From assembly GCA_963728535.1 (NCBI GenBank), contig CAVSKK010000001.1, positions 1,550,001-1,614,000 of the forward strand: a DNA stretch of 64,000 bases, written 5' to 3'. Positions within the stretch are counted from its first letter, which is position 1. The number at the start of each line of letters is the position of its first letter. Shown in pieces: positions 34,017 through 42,251 of this stretch. The notes below the pieces were generated by a model, which was given only the letters and a program-made list of their open reading frames with translations, was not told where the DNA came from and did not search any database. This DNA comes from VAXT01 sp963728535. GTDB taxonomy: Bacteria > Actinomycetota > Thermoleophilia > Gaiellales > Gaiellaceae. The position numbers and the translations under genes are program-made.

Positions 34017-34472
34017 GTGGCAAGCCAGATCGACATCGGACAGGAACTTGCGGGCGTGACGCTGTTCGCAGACCTGTCCCCGGCCCAGCTCGACAACGTC
34101 GGGCAGGCATTCGAGGAGCAGTGGTTCCAGCCCGGAGAGCGGGCGCAGCGCCAGGGCTTCGTCGGCACCGGCTTCCACGTCATCCTCGACGGCGAGGCCG
34201 AATGGCGCGTGGACGGTCAGCTCGCCGACCGCACCGCGACCACGTTGCTGTCGACCAAGCCGATGACGCTCAAGCGGGGCGACTGGTTCGGAGAGCTCTC
34301 GATCCTCTTCGACGAGCCGTCGATCTCTGACGTCGTCGCCGTCACGCCACTTCACTGCATCGTGCTCGCCTCCCAGGATCTCGAGGCCTTCCTCTTCCGT
34401 TACCCGCAGGTGATGTTCCGCCTGCTGCTCGGCGAGGCGCGGCGGCTCAGAGACCCGATGCGCTGGAAGTGA
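34017..34472 (+). CDS. Small cyclic-nucleotide-binding-fold protein without HTH
   Basis: 151 residues, one cNMP-binding jelly roll: LAGVTLFADLSPAQLDNVGQAF, GFVGTGFHVILDGEAEWRVDG, and KRGDWFGELSILFDEPSISDVVAVTPLHCIVL. The closing helix is VMFRLLLGEARRLRDPMRWK. It parallels the protein at 27846-28280, including a near-identical C-terminal pattern (LL..EARR..D). Again the phosphate-binding arginine is absent (PSIS instead of PRxA), and there is no DNA-binding domain. GTG start with GAGAGGAGGTG upstream. It overlaps the following flavoprotein gene by 4 bp (GTGA), so the pair is translationally coupled. Confidence 0.85.
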   Translation: MASQIDIGQELAGVTLFADLSPAQLDNVGQAFEEQWFQPGERAQRQGFVGTGFHVILDGEAEWRVDGQLADRTATTLLSTKPMTLKRGDWFGELSILFDEPSISDVVAVTPLHCIVLASQDLEAFLFRYPQVMFRLLLGEARRLRDPMRWK

Positions 34473-35974
34473 GCGACCGTCCCCATCCCCCCGGCGACTA
34501 CCCCGTCGTCGTCGTCGGCACGGGCCCCGGCGGCCTCCAGCTTTCCTACGAGCTGAGGCGAGTCGGCATCGAGCACGCCCTCATCTCGCAGGACGAAGGC
34601 CCTGCCGGGATGTTCCGCCGCTTTCCGCTGTTCCACCGGCTGAACACGTCGTCGCGCCGCTTCGCGATTGTTCCACGCGAGTCGATGGCGTTCTACCGCT
34701 ACGACTGGAACAGCCTCGTCTCGGAGGTGCCGGAGCATCGCGCGCTCGTCCCGGACTTCATGGACGGCGAGCACTACTTCCCGCGCCGCGTCGAGATGCA
34801 CGACGCGCTCGTGACGTTTGCCGAGCGCGCAGCGATTGACGCTCGCTACGACTGCCGCTGGGAGTCGACCCGGCAAGAGGACGGCGCCTTCGTGCTGGGG
34901 ACGACCGACGGCGACTACCGCTGCCAGATCGCCGTCTTCGCGGTTGGCATGTCGGACCCGTGGCGCCCGCCGACGCCCGGTATCGAGCTCGTGTCCCACT
35001 ACGACGACCTGAAGGATCGTGCCCCGGAGTCGTTCGAGGGGAAGAAGATCTTCATCATCGGCAAGCGCAACTCGGCGTTCGAGATCGCCGACTCGCTGCT
35101 TCCGTGGGCCGCACAGCTCATCCTTGGCTCGCCCCACCACGTGCGCCCGTCGATCATCACCGGCGTTCCGACGCCGCCCCGGGCGCGTTATGTCGAAGTC
35201 CTCGAGGACCATTTGTTCGGCGGCGGCAGCTTCGTCGTCGACTGCGCGATCGACCACATCGAGCAGACGTCGGACGGCTGGCGGGTGCACGCGGAGGGCA
35301 CGACGAACCCTGGCTCGATGGTCTTCGACGTGGACGAGGTGATCGCGACGACCGGGTTCGGCACGCCGCTCGGCGACCTGCGAGAGCTCGGGGTGGAGAC
35401 GTTCTACAAGGACCGGCTTCCCACGCAGACGCCTTTCTGGGAGAGCACGACCGTGCCGGGGATCTTCTTCGCCGGGGCGACCACCCAGGGTCAGGCCGGC
35501 CTGCGCAAGTACGGGTTTCCGACCGGTTCTGCTTCCGTTGGAGGCTTTCGCCACAACGCCTGTGTTCAGGCCGTCGAGATCGGGCGCCGACTCGGCGTCG
35601 AGCCGGCGCGACCCGAGATCAAGGAAGACGAGGTCATCCCGTACCTCCTGGAGCAGGCGACACTCGAGGGCGCCCTGTGGCGCCAGCAGGCGCACCTGGC
35701 CAGAGTGGTCAGCCTCGACGACAAGGAAGGGATCCGCGACGAGGGCATCCTGCCGCTCGCGCCGTTCATCGACTCGGGAGGGGTCGCGGGGGTCGCGATC
35801 ACCGTCGAGACCGACCCGGAGAACAACATCCAGCCGGCCGTCTACGTGCGCCGAAAGGGGCGTGTGACCGAGCACCTGCTCCCGCCGGGTTTCCTGCACG
35901 ATTTCCGCACCGACGAGCACCGCGCGGAGCTGGAGAGCCTCCTCAAGGGGCTCGTTCGACAGCCCGTCGCATGA
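34469..35974 (+). CDS. FAD-dependent oxidoreductase (flavin monooxygenase / YpdA-like fold), substrate unknown
   Basis: 501 residues. FAD site YPVVVVGTGPGGLQLSYELRRVGI (GxGxxG) at the N-terminus, followed by FHRLNTSSRRF. The NAD(P) site is GKKIFIIGKRNSAFEIADSLL, in which the middle glycine is replaced (GKRNSA). Late FAD motifs: VIATTGFGTPLGDL and GIFFAGATTQGQAGLRKYGFPTGSASVGGFRHNA. No CxxC. The C-terminal 120 residues (from EVIPYLLEQATLEGALW) are outside the flavin fold. Coupled to the upstream cNMP-fold gene (GTGA) and the downstream CoA-binding gene (ATGA). Not a close copy of the flavoprotein at 25.9 kb, but it has the same kind of partner. Confidence 0.8.
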   Translation: MSDRPHPPGDYPVVVVGTGPGGLQLSYELRRVGIEHALISQDEGPAGMFRRFPLFHRLNTSSRRFAIVPRESMAFYRYDWNSLVSEVPEHRALVPDFMDGEHYFPRRVEMHDALVTFAERAAIDARYDCRWESTRQEDGAFVLGTTDGDYRCQIAVFAVGMSDPWRPPTPGIELVSHYDDLKDRAPESFEGKKIFIIGKRNSAFEIADSLLPWAAQLILGSPHHVRPSIITGVPTPPRARYVEVLEDHLFGGGSFVVDCAIDHIEQTSDGWRVHAEGTTNPGSMVFDVDEVIATTGFGTPLGDLRELGVETFYKDRLPTQTPFWESTTVPGIFFAGATTQGQAGLRKYGFPTGSASVGGFRHNACVQAVEIGRRLGVEPARPEIKEDEVIPYLLEQATLEGALWRQQAHLARVVSLDDKEGIRDEGILPLAPFIDSGGVAGVAITVETDPENNIQPAVYVRRKGRVTEHLLPPGFLHDFRTDEHRAELESLLKGLVRQPVA

Positions 35975-36462
35975 CGAGGTCTCCGGACGACCTGCGCAAG
36001 CTCTACGCCGAGGCGAAGACGATCGCCGTCGTCGGCTGCTCGCCGAGGTCGCGCTGGCCGAAGCCCTCAGCCGTCGTGCCCGCGTACATGCAGGCTCACG
36101 ACTTCCGGATCGTGCCCGTCAACCCGAACGAGACCGAGATACTCGGCGAGCCGGCCGTCGCCTCGCTCGCAGATCTTCGGGAGCCGGTGGACGTCGTGGA
36201 TGTGTTCCGGCCGGCCGACGAGGCGCCGGCGATCGCGCAGGCTGCCGTCGACCTGGGCGCACGCTATCTCTGGTTGCAAACGGGGATCGTCTCCGAGGAA
36301 GCGCGGAGCGTGGCCGAGGCGGGCGGTCTCATGGTCGTGATGGATCTGTGCATCGCGATCACCTACGCCGACCTAGGCCTCGGGCCGACCGTGCCCGAGT
36401 GGAAGGCAGCGCAGCAGGAGGAAGCCGACTCGTGCGAGGTTCCCGCCCGCACCCAGGAATGA
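35971..36462 (+). CDS. CoA-binding domain protein (YccU/succinyl-CoA ligase alpha-like Rossmann)
   Basis: 163 residues. A CoA_binding Rossmann domain fills it: LYAEAKTIAVVGCSPRSRWPKPSAVVPAYMQAHDFRIVPVNPNETEILGE, DVVDVFRPADEAPAIAQAAVDLGARYLWLQTGI, and VVMDLCIAITYADL. It has only the nucleotide-binding part, without the ligase or grasp domains, like YccU-type proteins, whose role is poorly defined. The conserved Cys in MDLCIAI matches the family. ATG 35971 overlaps the flavoprotein stop (ATGA). Third gene of the cNMP-fold/flavoprotein operon; an acyl-CoA or other dinucleotide ligand is inferred. Confidence 0.88.
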   Translation: MTRSPDDLRKLYAEAKTIAVVGCSPRSRWPKPSAVVPAYMQAHDFRIVPVNPNETEILGEPAVASLADLREPVDVVDVFRPADEAPAIAQAAVDLGARYLWLQTGIVSEEARSVAEAGGLMVVMDLCIAITYADLGLGPTVPEWKAAQQEEADSCEVPARTQE

Positions 36463-36537
36463 CAGCGCGTTAACCTGGCGCGGACGGCGATCCGTTCGAG
36501 GAGCTGCGCTCCGAAAAACATCAGACTGGCGACAACC

Positions 36538-37557
36538 ATGATCGTCGACGCGCACAACGACCTCTTACTCGAGCTCGTCCTTCGCCGCGACGAGGACCAG
36601 CCGCTCGAGCTCGTTCTGCGGCGGGGCGAGGAGCGACTCTTCGAGCGGTACTGGCTGCCCCGGCTCATGGCGGGCGACGTCGGCGTCCAGGTCTGCCCGC
36701 TCTACGCAGCGGACTCGCCGCGCGAGGAAGCGCGCGGCCGGGCGCTTGCCCAGGCAGCCGAGTTCGCGCGTGCTGTCGAGGAGAACGCCGGGCGCGTTTG
36801 CCAAGTCGGCACGCGCGCCGAGCTCGACGATCCTCGCTTGAGGCTCGTGCTCTCGATGGAGGGCGTCGAGCCGCTCGAGGGCGATCCCGGTGCGTTCGAG
36901 GAGTGGTACGAGCTCGGTGTGCGGTCTGCGAGCCTGACGTGGAACTACGCGAACGAGTTCGCGGGCGGCATCGAGACGCCGACGCAGGGGCTGAGCGATC
37001 GCGGGAGACAGCTCGTCCGCCGCTTCCGAGAGCTCGGCGTCGTCCTCGACCTCGCGCACGCCTCCGAGCAGACCTGGCGCGACGTGCTCGAAGAGGACGT
37101 GCCCTTCTCGGTCACGCACGCGGGCTGCCGCTCGGTGCACGACCATCCACGGAATCTCGCCGAATGGCAGCTCGAGGCGCTCGCCGCACGCGGAGGCGTG
37201 CTCGGGGTGATGGCACTGGCGTTCGTCGTCGATCCCGAGTCGCCGACCCTTCCCCGCTGGGTCGACCATGTCGACCACGCGGTCGCCGTGATGGGCGACG
37301 AGCACGTCGGGCTCGGCGCCGACTTCGTCGATCAGGTCGCGGATGCCGAGAAGGAGCTCGGCGTCGAAGAGCCGCCACAAGCGGAGACCCTTGCGGGAGG
37401 CAAGGCCCGCTTCGGGCTGGAGGGCTTCACGGGGCCGGACGACTACCCCACGCTCGTCGCCGTGCTCAAACGGCGCGGCTATGACGGCGAGCGGCTGGGC
37501 GCGATCCTGAGCGGAAACTGGCTCAGAGTCCTTGGAGAGTCACTGCCCTCAGGCTAA
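36538..37557 (+). CDS. Membrane dipeptidase family (peptidase M19) enzyme
   Basis: 339 residues. Zn-dependent dipeptidase of the renal dipeptidase family. Metal ligands: HxD in IVDAHNDLLL at the N-terminus, Glu in LSMEGVEPL, and His in VLDLAHAS and FSVTHAGCRSVHDHPRNL. The Asp of the family GSDFDG motif is in GLGADFVDQVAD. No signal peptide, so cytoplasmic or released without one. A 36-bp imperfect tandem duplication (36568-36639) gives LELVLRRDEDQP followed by LELVLRRGEERL just after the first metal motif. Next to it is the cyclase-STAND protein. It may use dipeptides imported by the Dpp system, but the two loci are far apart. Confidence 0.9.
   Translation: MIVDAHNDLLLELVLRRDEDQPLELVLRRGEERLFERYWLPRLMAGDVGVQVCPLYAADSPREEARGRALAQAAEFARAVEENAGRVCQVGTRAELDDPRLRLVLSMEGVEPLEGDPGAFEEWYELGVRSASLTWNYANEFAGGIETPTQGLSDRGRQLVRRFRELGVVLDLAHASEQTWRDVLEEDVPFSVTHAGCRSVHDHPRNLAEWQLEALAARGGVLGVMALAFVVDPESPTLPRWVDHVDHAVAVMGDEHVGLGADFVDQVADAEKELGVEEPPQAETLAGGKARFGLEGFTGPDDYPTLVAVLKRRGYDGERLGAILSGNWLRVLGESLPSG
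36568..36639 (+). repeat. 36-bp imperfect tandem duplication inside the M19 dipeptidase gene
   Basis: Two adjacent 36-bp units (36568-36603 and 36604-36639) both start CTCGAGCTCGT and encode LELVLRRDEDQP and LELVLRRGEERL. The unit length keeps frame and adds 12 residues after the N-terminal HND metal motif. Divergence at synonymous sites shows the duplication is not recent. Confidence 0.7.
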
Positions 37558-37567
37558 TGATTGCGCC

Positions 37568-40147
37568 GTGCGAGAGGACCTCCCGACCGGCTCCATCACC
37601 TTCTTCTTCAGCGACGTCGAAGGGTCGACGGCGCTCCTGCACGAGCTAGGCGCGGAGGCATACGCGGACGTCCTCGCCGAGCACCGGCGAATCGTGCGCG
37701 CGGCGTGCACGGCCGAAAGCGGAGTCGAGGTCGAAAACCAGGGAGATGCATTCTTCTTCGGGTTTCCCTCGGCACCGGCGGCACTGACCGCAGCGCAGAC
37801 GGTGACGGGCGCCTTGGCCGCGGGCCGGATCCACGTACGGATCGGCGTGCACACGGGCACCGCGCTCGTCACCGACGAGGGTTACGTCGGAGACGACGTC
37901 CACCTCGCGGCGCGGGTCGGGGCCTCTGGGCACGGCGGCCAGGTCGTCCTCTCGCGGGCGACTCGCGACCTCGTCGACGGGCTGCCGCTCACCGATCTCG
38001 GCGAGCATCGCCTGAAGGACATCGCGGAAGCGGTCTCCATCTTCCAGCTCGGCAACGAGCGCTTCCCGCCGCTGAAGACGATCTCGAACACCAACCTCCC
38101 CCGTCCGGCGAGCTCGTTCATCGGCAGGGAGCGCGAGCTGGGGGAGTTGCTCGCCGAGATCCGCGGCGCGCGGCTGGTGACGGTGACGGGCCCGGGCGGG
38201 TCGGGGAAGACGCGACTCGCGATCGAGGCCGCTGCAACACTTGTCCCGTCCTACAAGGCCGGCGTCTTCTGGGTGGGCCTCGCCACGCTGCGCGACCCTG
38301 CGCTCGTCAGCGAGACGATTGCCCAGACGCTGGGAGCGAAGGACGGCCTCGCCGAGCACATCGGCGAGCGCGAGCTGCTTTTGCTCCTCGACAACCTGGA
38401 GCAGGTGATCGAGGCGGCGCCCCAGTTGTCGGCGCTGCTCAGCGCCTGTCCCAATCTGAACGTGCTCGTGACGAGCCGCGAGCTCCTGCGCGTCCAGGGC
38501 GAAGTCGAGTACGAGGCGCCGCCGCTCGCCTCGCCCGAGGCCGTGGCGCTCTTCTGTGAGCGCTCCCGCCTCGAGCCGAGCGAAGAGATCGCCGAGGTCT
38601 GCATCAGATGGGCGCCGCTCGCCGTCGAGCTCGCCGCCGCGCGAGCCAAGGCACTCTCACCGAAACAGATCCTCGAGCGCCTCTCGCAGCGGCTCGACCT
38701 GCTCGAGGGCGGCCGCGACGCCGACCCGCGGCAGCTGACGCTGCGGGCGACTATCGACTGGAGCTATGACTTGCTCTCCGAGGAAGAGCAACGTGTGCTC
38801 CGCGCGCTCTCGGTCTTCGCCGGCTGCACCCTGGTCGCCGCCGAGAAGGTCTGTCCCACCGAGATCAACACGCTGCAGTCGCTCGTCGAGAAGAGCCTGC
38901 TCAAATTCTCAGCCGAGCGCTACTGGATGCTCGAGACGATCCGCGAGTATGCGGGCGAACGGCTGGACGAGGCCGGCGAGAACGATGCGCTCGCCCGCCG
39001 TCACGCCGGCTACCACCTCGCGCTGCTCGAGGAGCGCCCAATGCTTGTCATCCTCGGTTCCCGCCGTCGAGAGCTGCTGGCCTGGTTCGGGGAAGAGGAG
39101 GACAACCTCCGGGCAACCCTCGACTATCTCGAGGGCGCTGCGCCGCAGGAAGCAGCACATGCGGCGAATCTGCTCACGCCGTTCTGGCTGCCGCGCGGCC
39201 GGGTCGTCGAAGCACAGGAACGCCTGCTTCGGCTCCTCGCCCGGACCGATTTCGCCGCGGGCACGCGCGCAGTGCTGCTCGACCACCTCTGCGATACCGA
39301 ACTACGCCTTGAACAGGTCGACAGCGCCGAGGCTCATGCCCACGAGGCTGTTACGCTCGCCCAGGAATCGGGGGAGCGCCGAACGCTCGCCTGGGCCCTC
39401 TGGACCCTCGCCCAAGTCGCCTTCCGCCGAGGCGACTTCGACGAAGCGATCCGTCTCTACACCCGCGTGATCCATGAGGCGGCCGACGACGAGTGGCTGA
39501 GGTCGGCTGCTCTGGGCGACCTGGCGTCGCTTCACATGGAGGCTGGCCATGACGAGAAGGCGCGCCGCATGTTCCAGGAAGCGAGCAGAGGCTTGCGGGC
39601 AACGCAGGACGAAGCGAACGAGGCAATCACGAGCATGAGTCTCGCGGGCCTCGAGCTCTACGTGCACGATTTCGAAGCGGCCTATGTCGTGGCGGCCTCC
39701 GTGCTCGAGAAAGTCAGGGAGATCGGAGACCTCTACAGGACGATCGGCGCTCACGTGATGCTCGGCTTCGCCGCCGTCGGGCTCGGTCGCCGAAGCGAGG
39801 CGAGAGAAGCGTTTACGGAGTCGCTCGATCTCCTGCTCACCTCGGACACGCGATCCGATTCCCTGCCGGAAACGCTCACAGGAATCGCGCTCGCGGCGAA
39901 CGCGGCGGACGCGCGATCGGCCGCGCAGCTCCAAGGCGCAGTCAACACGCTGGACGAGGCCAACACTCGCAGCCCGCGATTCCTCGAGCTCGAGCGATAT
40001 CTCGCGCAGCCGCTCCTCGACGCCCTGGGCGCGGACGAATACGCGACCGAGCAGGCACGCGGCGCCGGCATGAATAGAGACGACGCGATCGACCTGGCGC
40101 GAACCCTCGCCAAGCCGGAGCGCCAAGGAACGGTCGCCGAGTCGTGA
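37568..40147 (+). CDS. Class III nucleotide cyclase domain fused to STAND ATPase and TPR repeats
   Basis: 859 residues. The cyclase domain covers about 1-170: metal Asp in ITFFFSDVEGSTALL and NQGDAFFFGFPS, then YVGDDVHLAARVGASGHGGQVVLS. The usual transition-state Asn of the NxxxR motif is His here, with Arg kept, so catalytic activity is uncertain. A STAND NTPase follows at about 180-480 (GPGGSGKTRLAIEAA, LLLLDNLEQV, LAVELAAARAKAL, TIDWSYDLLSEEEQRVLRALSVFAG), then TPR-like helices to the end. The segment before LAVELAAAR is shorter than usual (EVCIRWAPLA instead of a CRRLDGLPLA-like form). GTG 37568 gives VREDLPTGSITFFF, the family start; an upstream ATG at 37532 would overlap the dipeptidase. 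It resembles the kinase-STAND-TPR protein in its ATPase and TPR parts. Confidence 0.88.
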   Translation: MREDLPTGSITFFFSDVEGSTALLHELGAEAYADVLAEHRRIVRAACTAESGVEVENQGDAFFFGFPSAPAALTAAQTVTGALAAGRIHVRIGVHTGTALVTDEGYVGDDVHLAARVGASGHGGQVVLSRATRDLVDGLPLTDLGEHRLKDIAEAVSIFQLGNERFPPLKTISNTNLPRPASSFIGRERELGELLAEIRGARLVTVTGPGGSGKTRLAIEAAATLVPSYKAGVFWVGLATLRDPALVSETIAQTLGAKDGLAEHIGERELLLLLDNLEQVIEAAPQLSALLSACPNLNVLVTSRELLRVQGEVEYEAPPLASPEAVALFCERSRLEPSEEIAEVCIRWAPLAVELAAARAKALSPKQILERLSQRLDLLEGGRDADPRQLTLRATIDWSYDLLSEEEQRVLRALSVFAGCTLVAAEKVCPTEINTLQSLVEKSLLKFSAERYWMLETIREYAGERLDEAGENDALARRHAGYHLALLEERPMLVILGSRRRELLAWFGEEEDNLRATLDYLEGAAPQEAAHAANLLTPFWLPRGRVVEAQERLLRLLARTDFAAGTRAVLLDHLCDTELRLEQVDSAEAHAHEAVTLAQESGERRTLAWALWTLAQVAFRRGDFDEAIRLYTRVIHEAADDEWLRSAALGDLASLHMEAGHDEKARRMFQEASRGLRATQDEANEAITSMSLAGLELYVHDFEAAYVVAASVLEKVREIGDLYRTIGAHVMLGFAAVGLGRRSEAREAFTESLDLLLTSDTRSDSLPETLTGIALAANAADARSAAQLQGAVNTLDEANTRSPRFLELERYLAQPLLDALGADEYATEQARGAGMNRDDAIDLARTLAKPERQGTVAES

Positions 40148-40222
40148 AGGACTGACGGTGTTAGGGTCGGATCACTGGACAGATCCGCATCGTCCATCGG
40201 TGTCTAAGCCGGAGGCCCGTCG

Positions 40223-40987
40223 ATGAGTGAGTACGTCCCGACAATGCCACAACGTCTCGGCGCCGAGTTCCTCGGCACGTTCGTGCTGGTCTTCGGAGGC
40301 TGCGGCGCGGCCGTCCTCGCGGCGAACTTCCCGGGTGAAGACCCGGGCAACCCGCTCGGCATCGGGTTCCTCGGCGTCGCGCTGGCCTTCGGGCTCACCG
40401 TCGTCGTGATGGCGTATGCCGTAGGGCACATCTCAGGCGGCCACTTCAACCCGGCCGTCACGCTCGGTGCCGCCGCGTCGGGCCGGTTCGCCTGGCGGGA
40501 CACCGTGGGCTACATCGTCACGCAGGTGGTCGCAGCGATCGCGGCAGCCGCGGCCCTGCTCCTGATCGCGTCCGGGAAGGACGGGTTCTCCGCGAAGGCG
40601 TCCGGGTTCGCGACCAACGGCTACGACGACCGCTCGCCTGGTCAGTACAACCTGCTCGCCTGCCTCGTGATCGAGGTCGTCCTGACGGCAGTCTTTCTCT
40701 ACGTGATCCTCGGCGTCACCGACACCCGTGCACCCAAGGGGTTCGCGCCGCTCGCGATCGGCCTTTCACTGACTCTGATCCACCTGGTCAGCATCCCGGT
40801 GACCAACACGTCCGTGAACCCGGCGCGGTCGATCGGCCCTGCGCTCTTCGCCGGGAGCGATGCGATCTCGCAGCTCTGGCTGTTCCTGCTTGCTCCAACG
40901 GTGGGAGCACTGCTCGCCGGCGCCACCTACAAGCTGTTCCTCGGCGAGGGGGAGGCGGCGCCGTTCGAACAGGCGACCGAAGGCTGA
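40223..40987 (+). CDS. aqpZ: Aquaporin Z-type water channel
   Basis: 254 residues. Six membrane helices with two NPA half-helices: GGHFNPAVTLG and TNTSVNPARSIGPA. The Arg after the second NPA, the His in IHLVSIPVTN (helix 5) and an aromatic residue in helix 2 give the narrow water-selective filter of AqpZ, rather than the wider glycerol-facilitator filter. The loop QYN/KDGFSAKASGFATNGYDD is family-like. ATG 40223 follows GGAGG with 7 nt spacing. It is followed by a strong bidirectional terminator shared with rnpB. Confidence 0.93.
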   Translation: MSEYVPTMPQRLGAEFLGTFVLVFGGCGAAVLAANFPGEDPGNPLGIGFLGVALAFGLTVVVMAYAVGHISGGHFNPAVTLGAAASGRFAWRDTVGYIVTQVVAAIAAAAALLLIASGKDGFSAKASGFATNGYDDRSPGQYNLLACLVIEVVLTAVFLYVILGVTDTRAPKGFAPLAIGLSLTLIHLVSIPVTNTSVNPARSIGPALFAGSDAISQLWLFLLAPTVGALLAGATYKLFLGEGEAAPFEQATEG

Positions 40988-41021
40988 GGCGAGGGCTTCG
41001 ACCGGAACCAGGTCCGTAATG

Positions 41022-41047
41022 AAAAAGCCCCGTTTCCGGGGCTTTTT
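41022..41047. terminator. Bidirectional intrinsic terminator between aqpZ and rnpB
   Basis: AAAAAGCCCC, loop GTTTCC, GGGGCTTTTT is a perfect 10-bp stem with a T-run on both strands. It ends aqpZ (plus strand) 34 bp after its stop and ends rnpB (minus strand) just after the mature 3' end. Confidence 0.9.
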
Positions 41048-41051
41048 CCGT

Positions 41052-41389
<338 letters not shown>

Positions 41390-41404
<15 letters not shown>

Positions 41405-41581
41405 GCTCAATTGTAGCCGCGCCGCCTCGGGCGGGTGGATCGCGGTCCCGCATTCGGCGCACGAGATCGCTCCGCCGCGCCTGAGCACGAACTCGCCGCA
41501 GACGAGGCACTCCAGGCTCGCGCCTCGCAGCAGGGCGAAGAGCTCCTGCTCGAGCGTCCGGTTCAGCGTCTCGACGGTCAT
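41390..41581 (-). CDS. Small zinc-ribbon protein co-transcribed with lexA
   Basis: 63 residues. An N-terminal helix (TVETLNRTLEQELFALLRGASL) precedes a four-cysteine zinc ribbon: CLVCGEF, then CAECGTAIH. No family assigned. The start overlaps the lexA stop (ATGA), so it is translationally coupled to lexA and is expected to be SOS-induced with it. Its last codons, at 41390-41404, overlap the mature 5' end of rnpB, so the rnpB promoter must lie inside this gene or upstream. Confidence 0.75.
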
Positions 41582-42195
41582 ACCTGGCGAAACACCCCGA
41601 TGACCTTGCCGAGCAGCTCGACGTGCTCCGCGTAGATCGGCTCGAGGGCGTCGTTTTCGGGCTGGAGCCGGACCCTCCCGTTGTCTCGGAAGAGCCGCTT
41701 CACGGTCGCCTCGGTTGCCGAATCGTCGTCCCCGGCCAGGGCGACGACGATGTCGCCGTCATTAGCGTCCTGCTGCCGGTGCACGACGACGATGTCGCCG
41801 TCGAGGATGCCCGCATTCACCATCGAATCGCCCTTCACGCGCAGGAGGAACTCCTCGCCGCCGCGCGAGAGTGGCTCGGGCACGGCGAGGTACTCCTCGA
41901 TGTTGTCCTCGGCGAGCAGCGGCCCGCCTGCGGCAACCTCGCCGACGAGAGGAAGCCTGTGGACGTCCGGCGTGGGCAAGGGCTTGGGCTCGCGGCGCAG
42001 CTCGATCGCGCGCGGCTTCGTTGGATCGCGCTTCAAGAGGCCGGCGCGCTCGAGGTTCGCAAGGTGTGCATGGACGGTCGACGGCGAAGCGAGACCGACG
42101 GCCTCGCCGATCTCCCGGACGGTCGGCGGATAGCCATGGTCGTCGACGTACTTCGTCAAGAAGTCGAAAATCTGACGCTGCCTGTCGGTCAGCAC
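41578..42195 (-). CDS. lexA: LexA repressor (SOS regulator)
   Basis: 205 residues. The N-terminal winged HTH is LTDRQRQIFDFLTKYVDDHGYPPTVREIGEAVGLASPSTVHAHLANLE. The C-terminal S24 peptidase domain has cleavage site Ala89-Gly90 in EVAAGGPLLAE, nucleophile Ser124 in VKGDSMVNAGI and Lys166 in EATVKRLF, so RecA-stimulated self-cleavage should work. Start: GTG 42195 lies 5-6 nt after GGAAGGAG and gives the usual LTxRQ opening. An upstream ATG at 42216 falls inside the SOS box and is rejected. The box indicates autoregulation. The downstream zinc-ribbon gene is coupled by an ATGA overlap. Confidence 0.95.
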   Translation of the reverse strand: MLTDRQRQIFDFLTKYVDDHGYPPTVREIGEAVGLASPSTVHAHLANLERAGLLKRDPTKPRAIELRREPKPLPTPDVHRLPLVGEVAAGGPLLAEDNIEEYLAVPEPLSRGGEEFLLRVKGDSMVNAGILDGDIVVVHRQQDANDGDIVVALAGDDDSATEATVKRLFRDNGRVRLQPENDALEPIYAEHVELLGKVIGVFRQV

Positions 42196-42209
42196 GGGGT
42201 CTCCTTCCG

Positions 42210-42223
42210 CGAACATGTGTTCG
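42210..42223. promoter_or_regulatory. LexA operator (SOS box) upstream of lexA
   Basis: CGAACATGTGTTCG is a perfect 14-bp palindrome matching the Gram-positive/actinobacterial consensus CGAACRNRYGTTYG. It ends 14 bp upstream of the lexA GTG start and lies next to its ribosome-binding site, the expected place for autorepression. Confidence 0.9.
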
Positions 42224-42251
42224 ATCAGGCTAGCGACAGCCGCGGACGACG

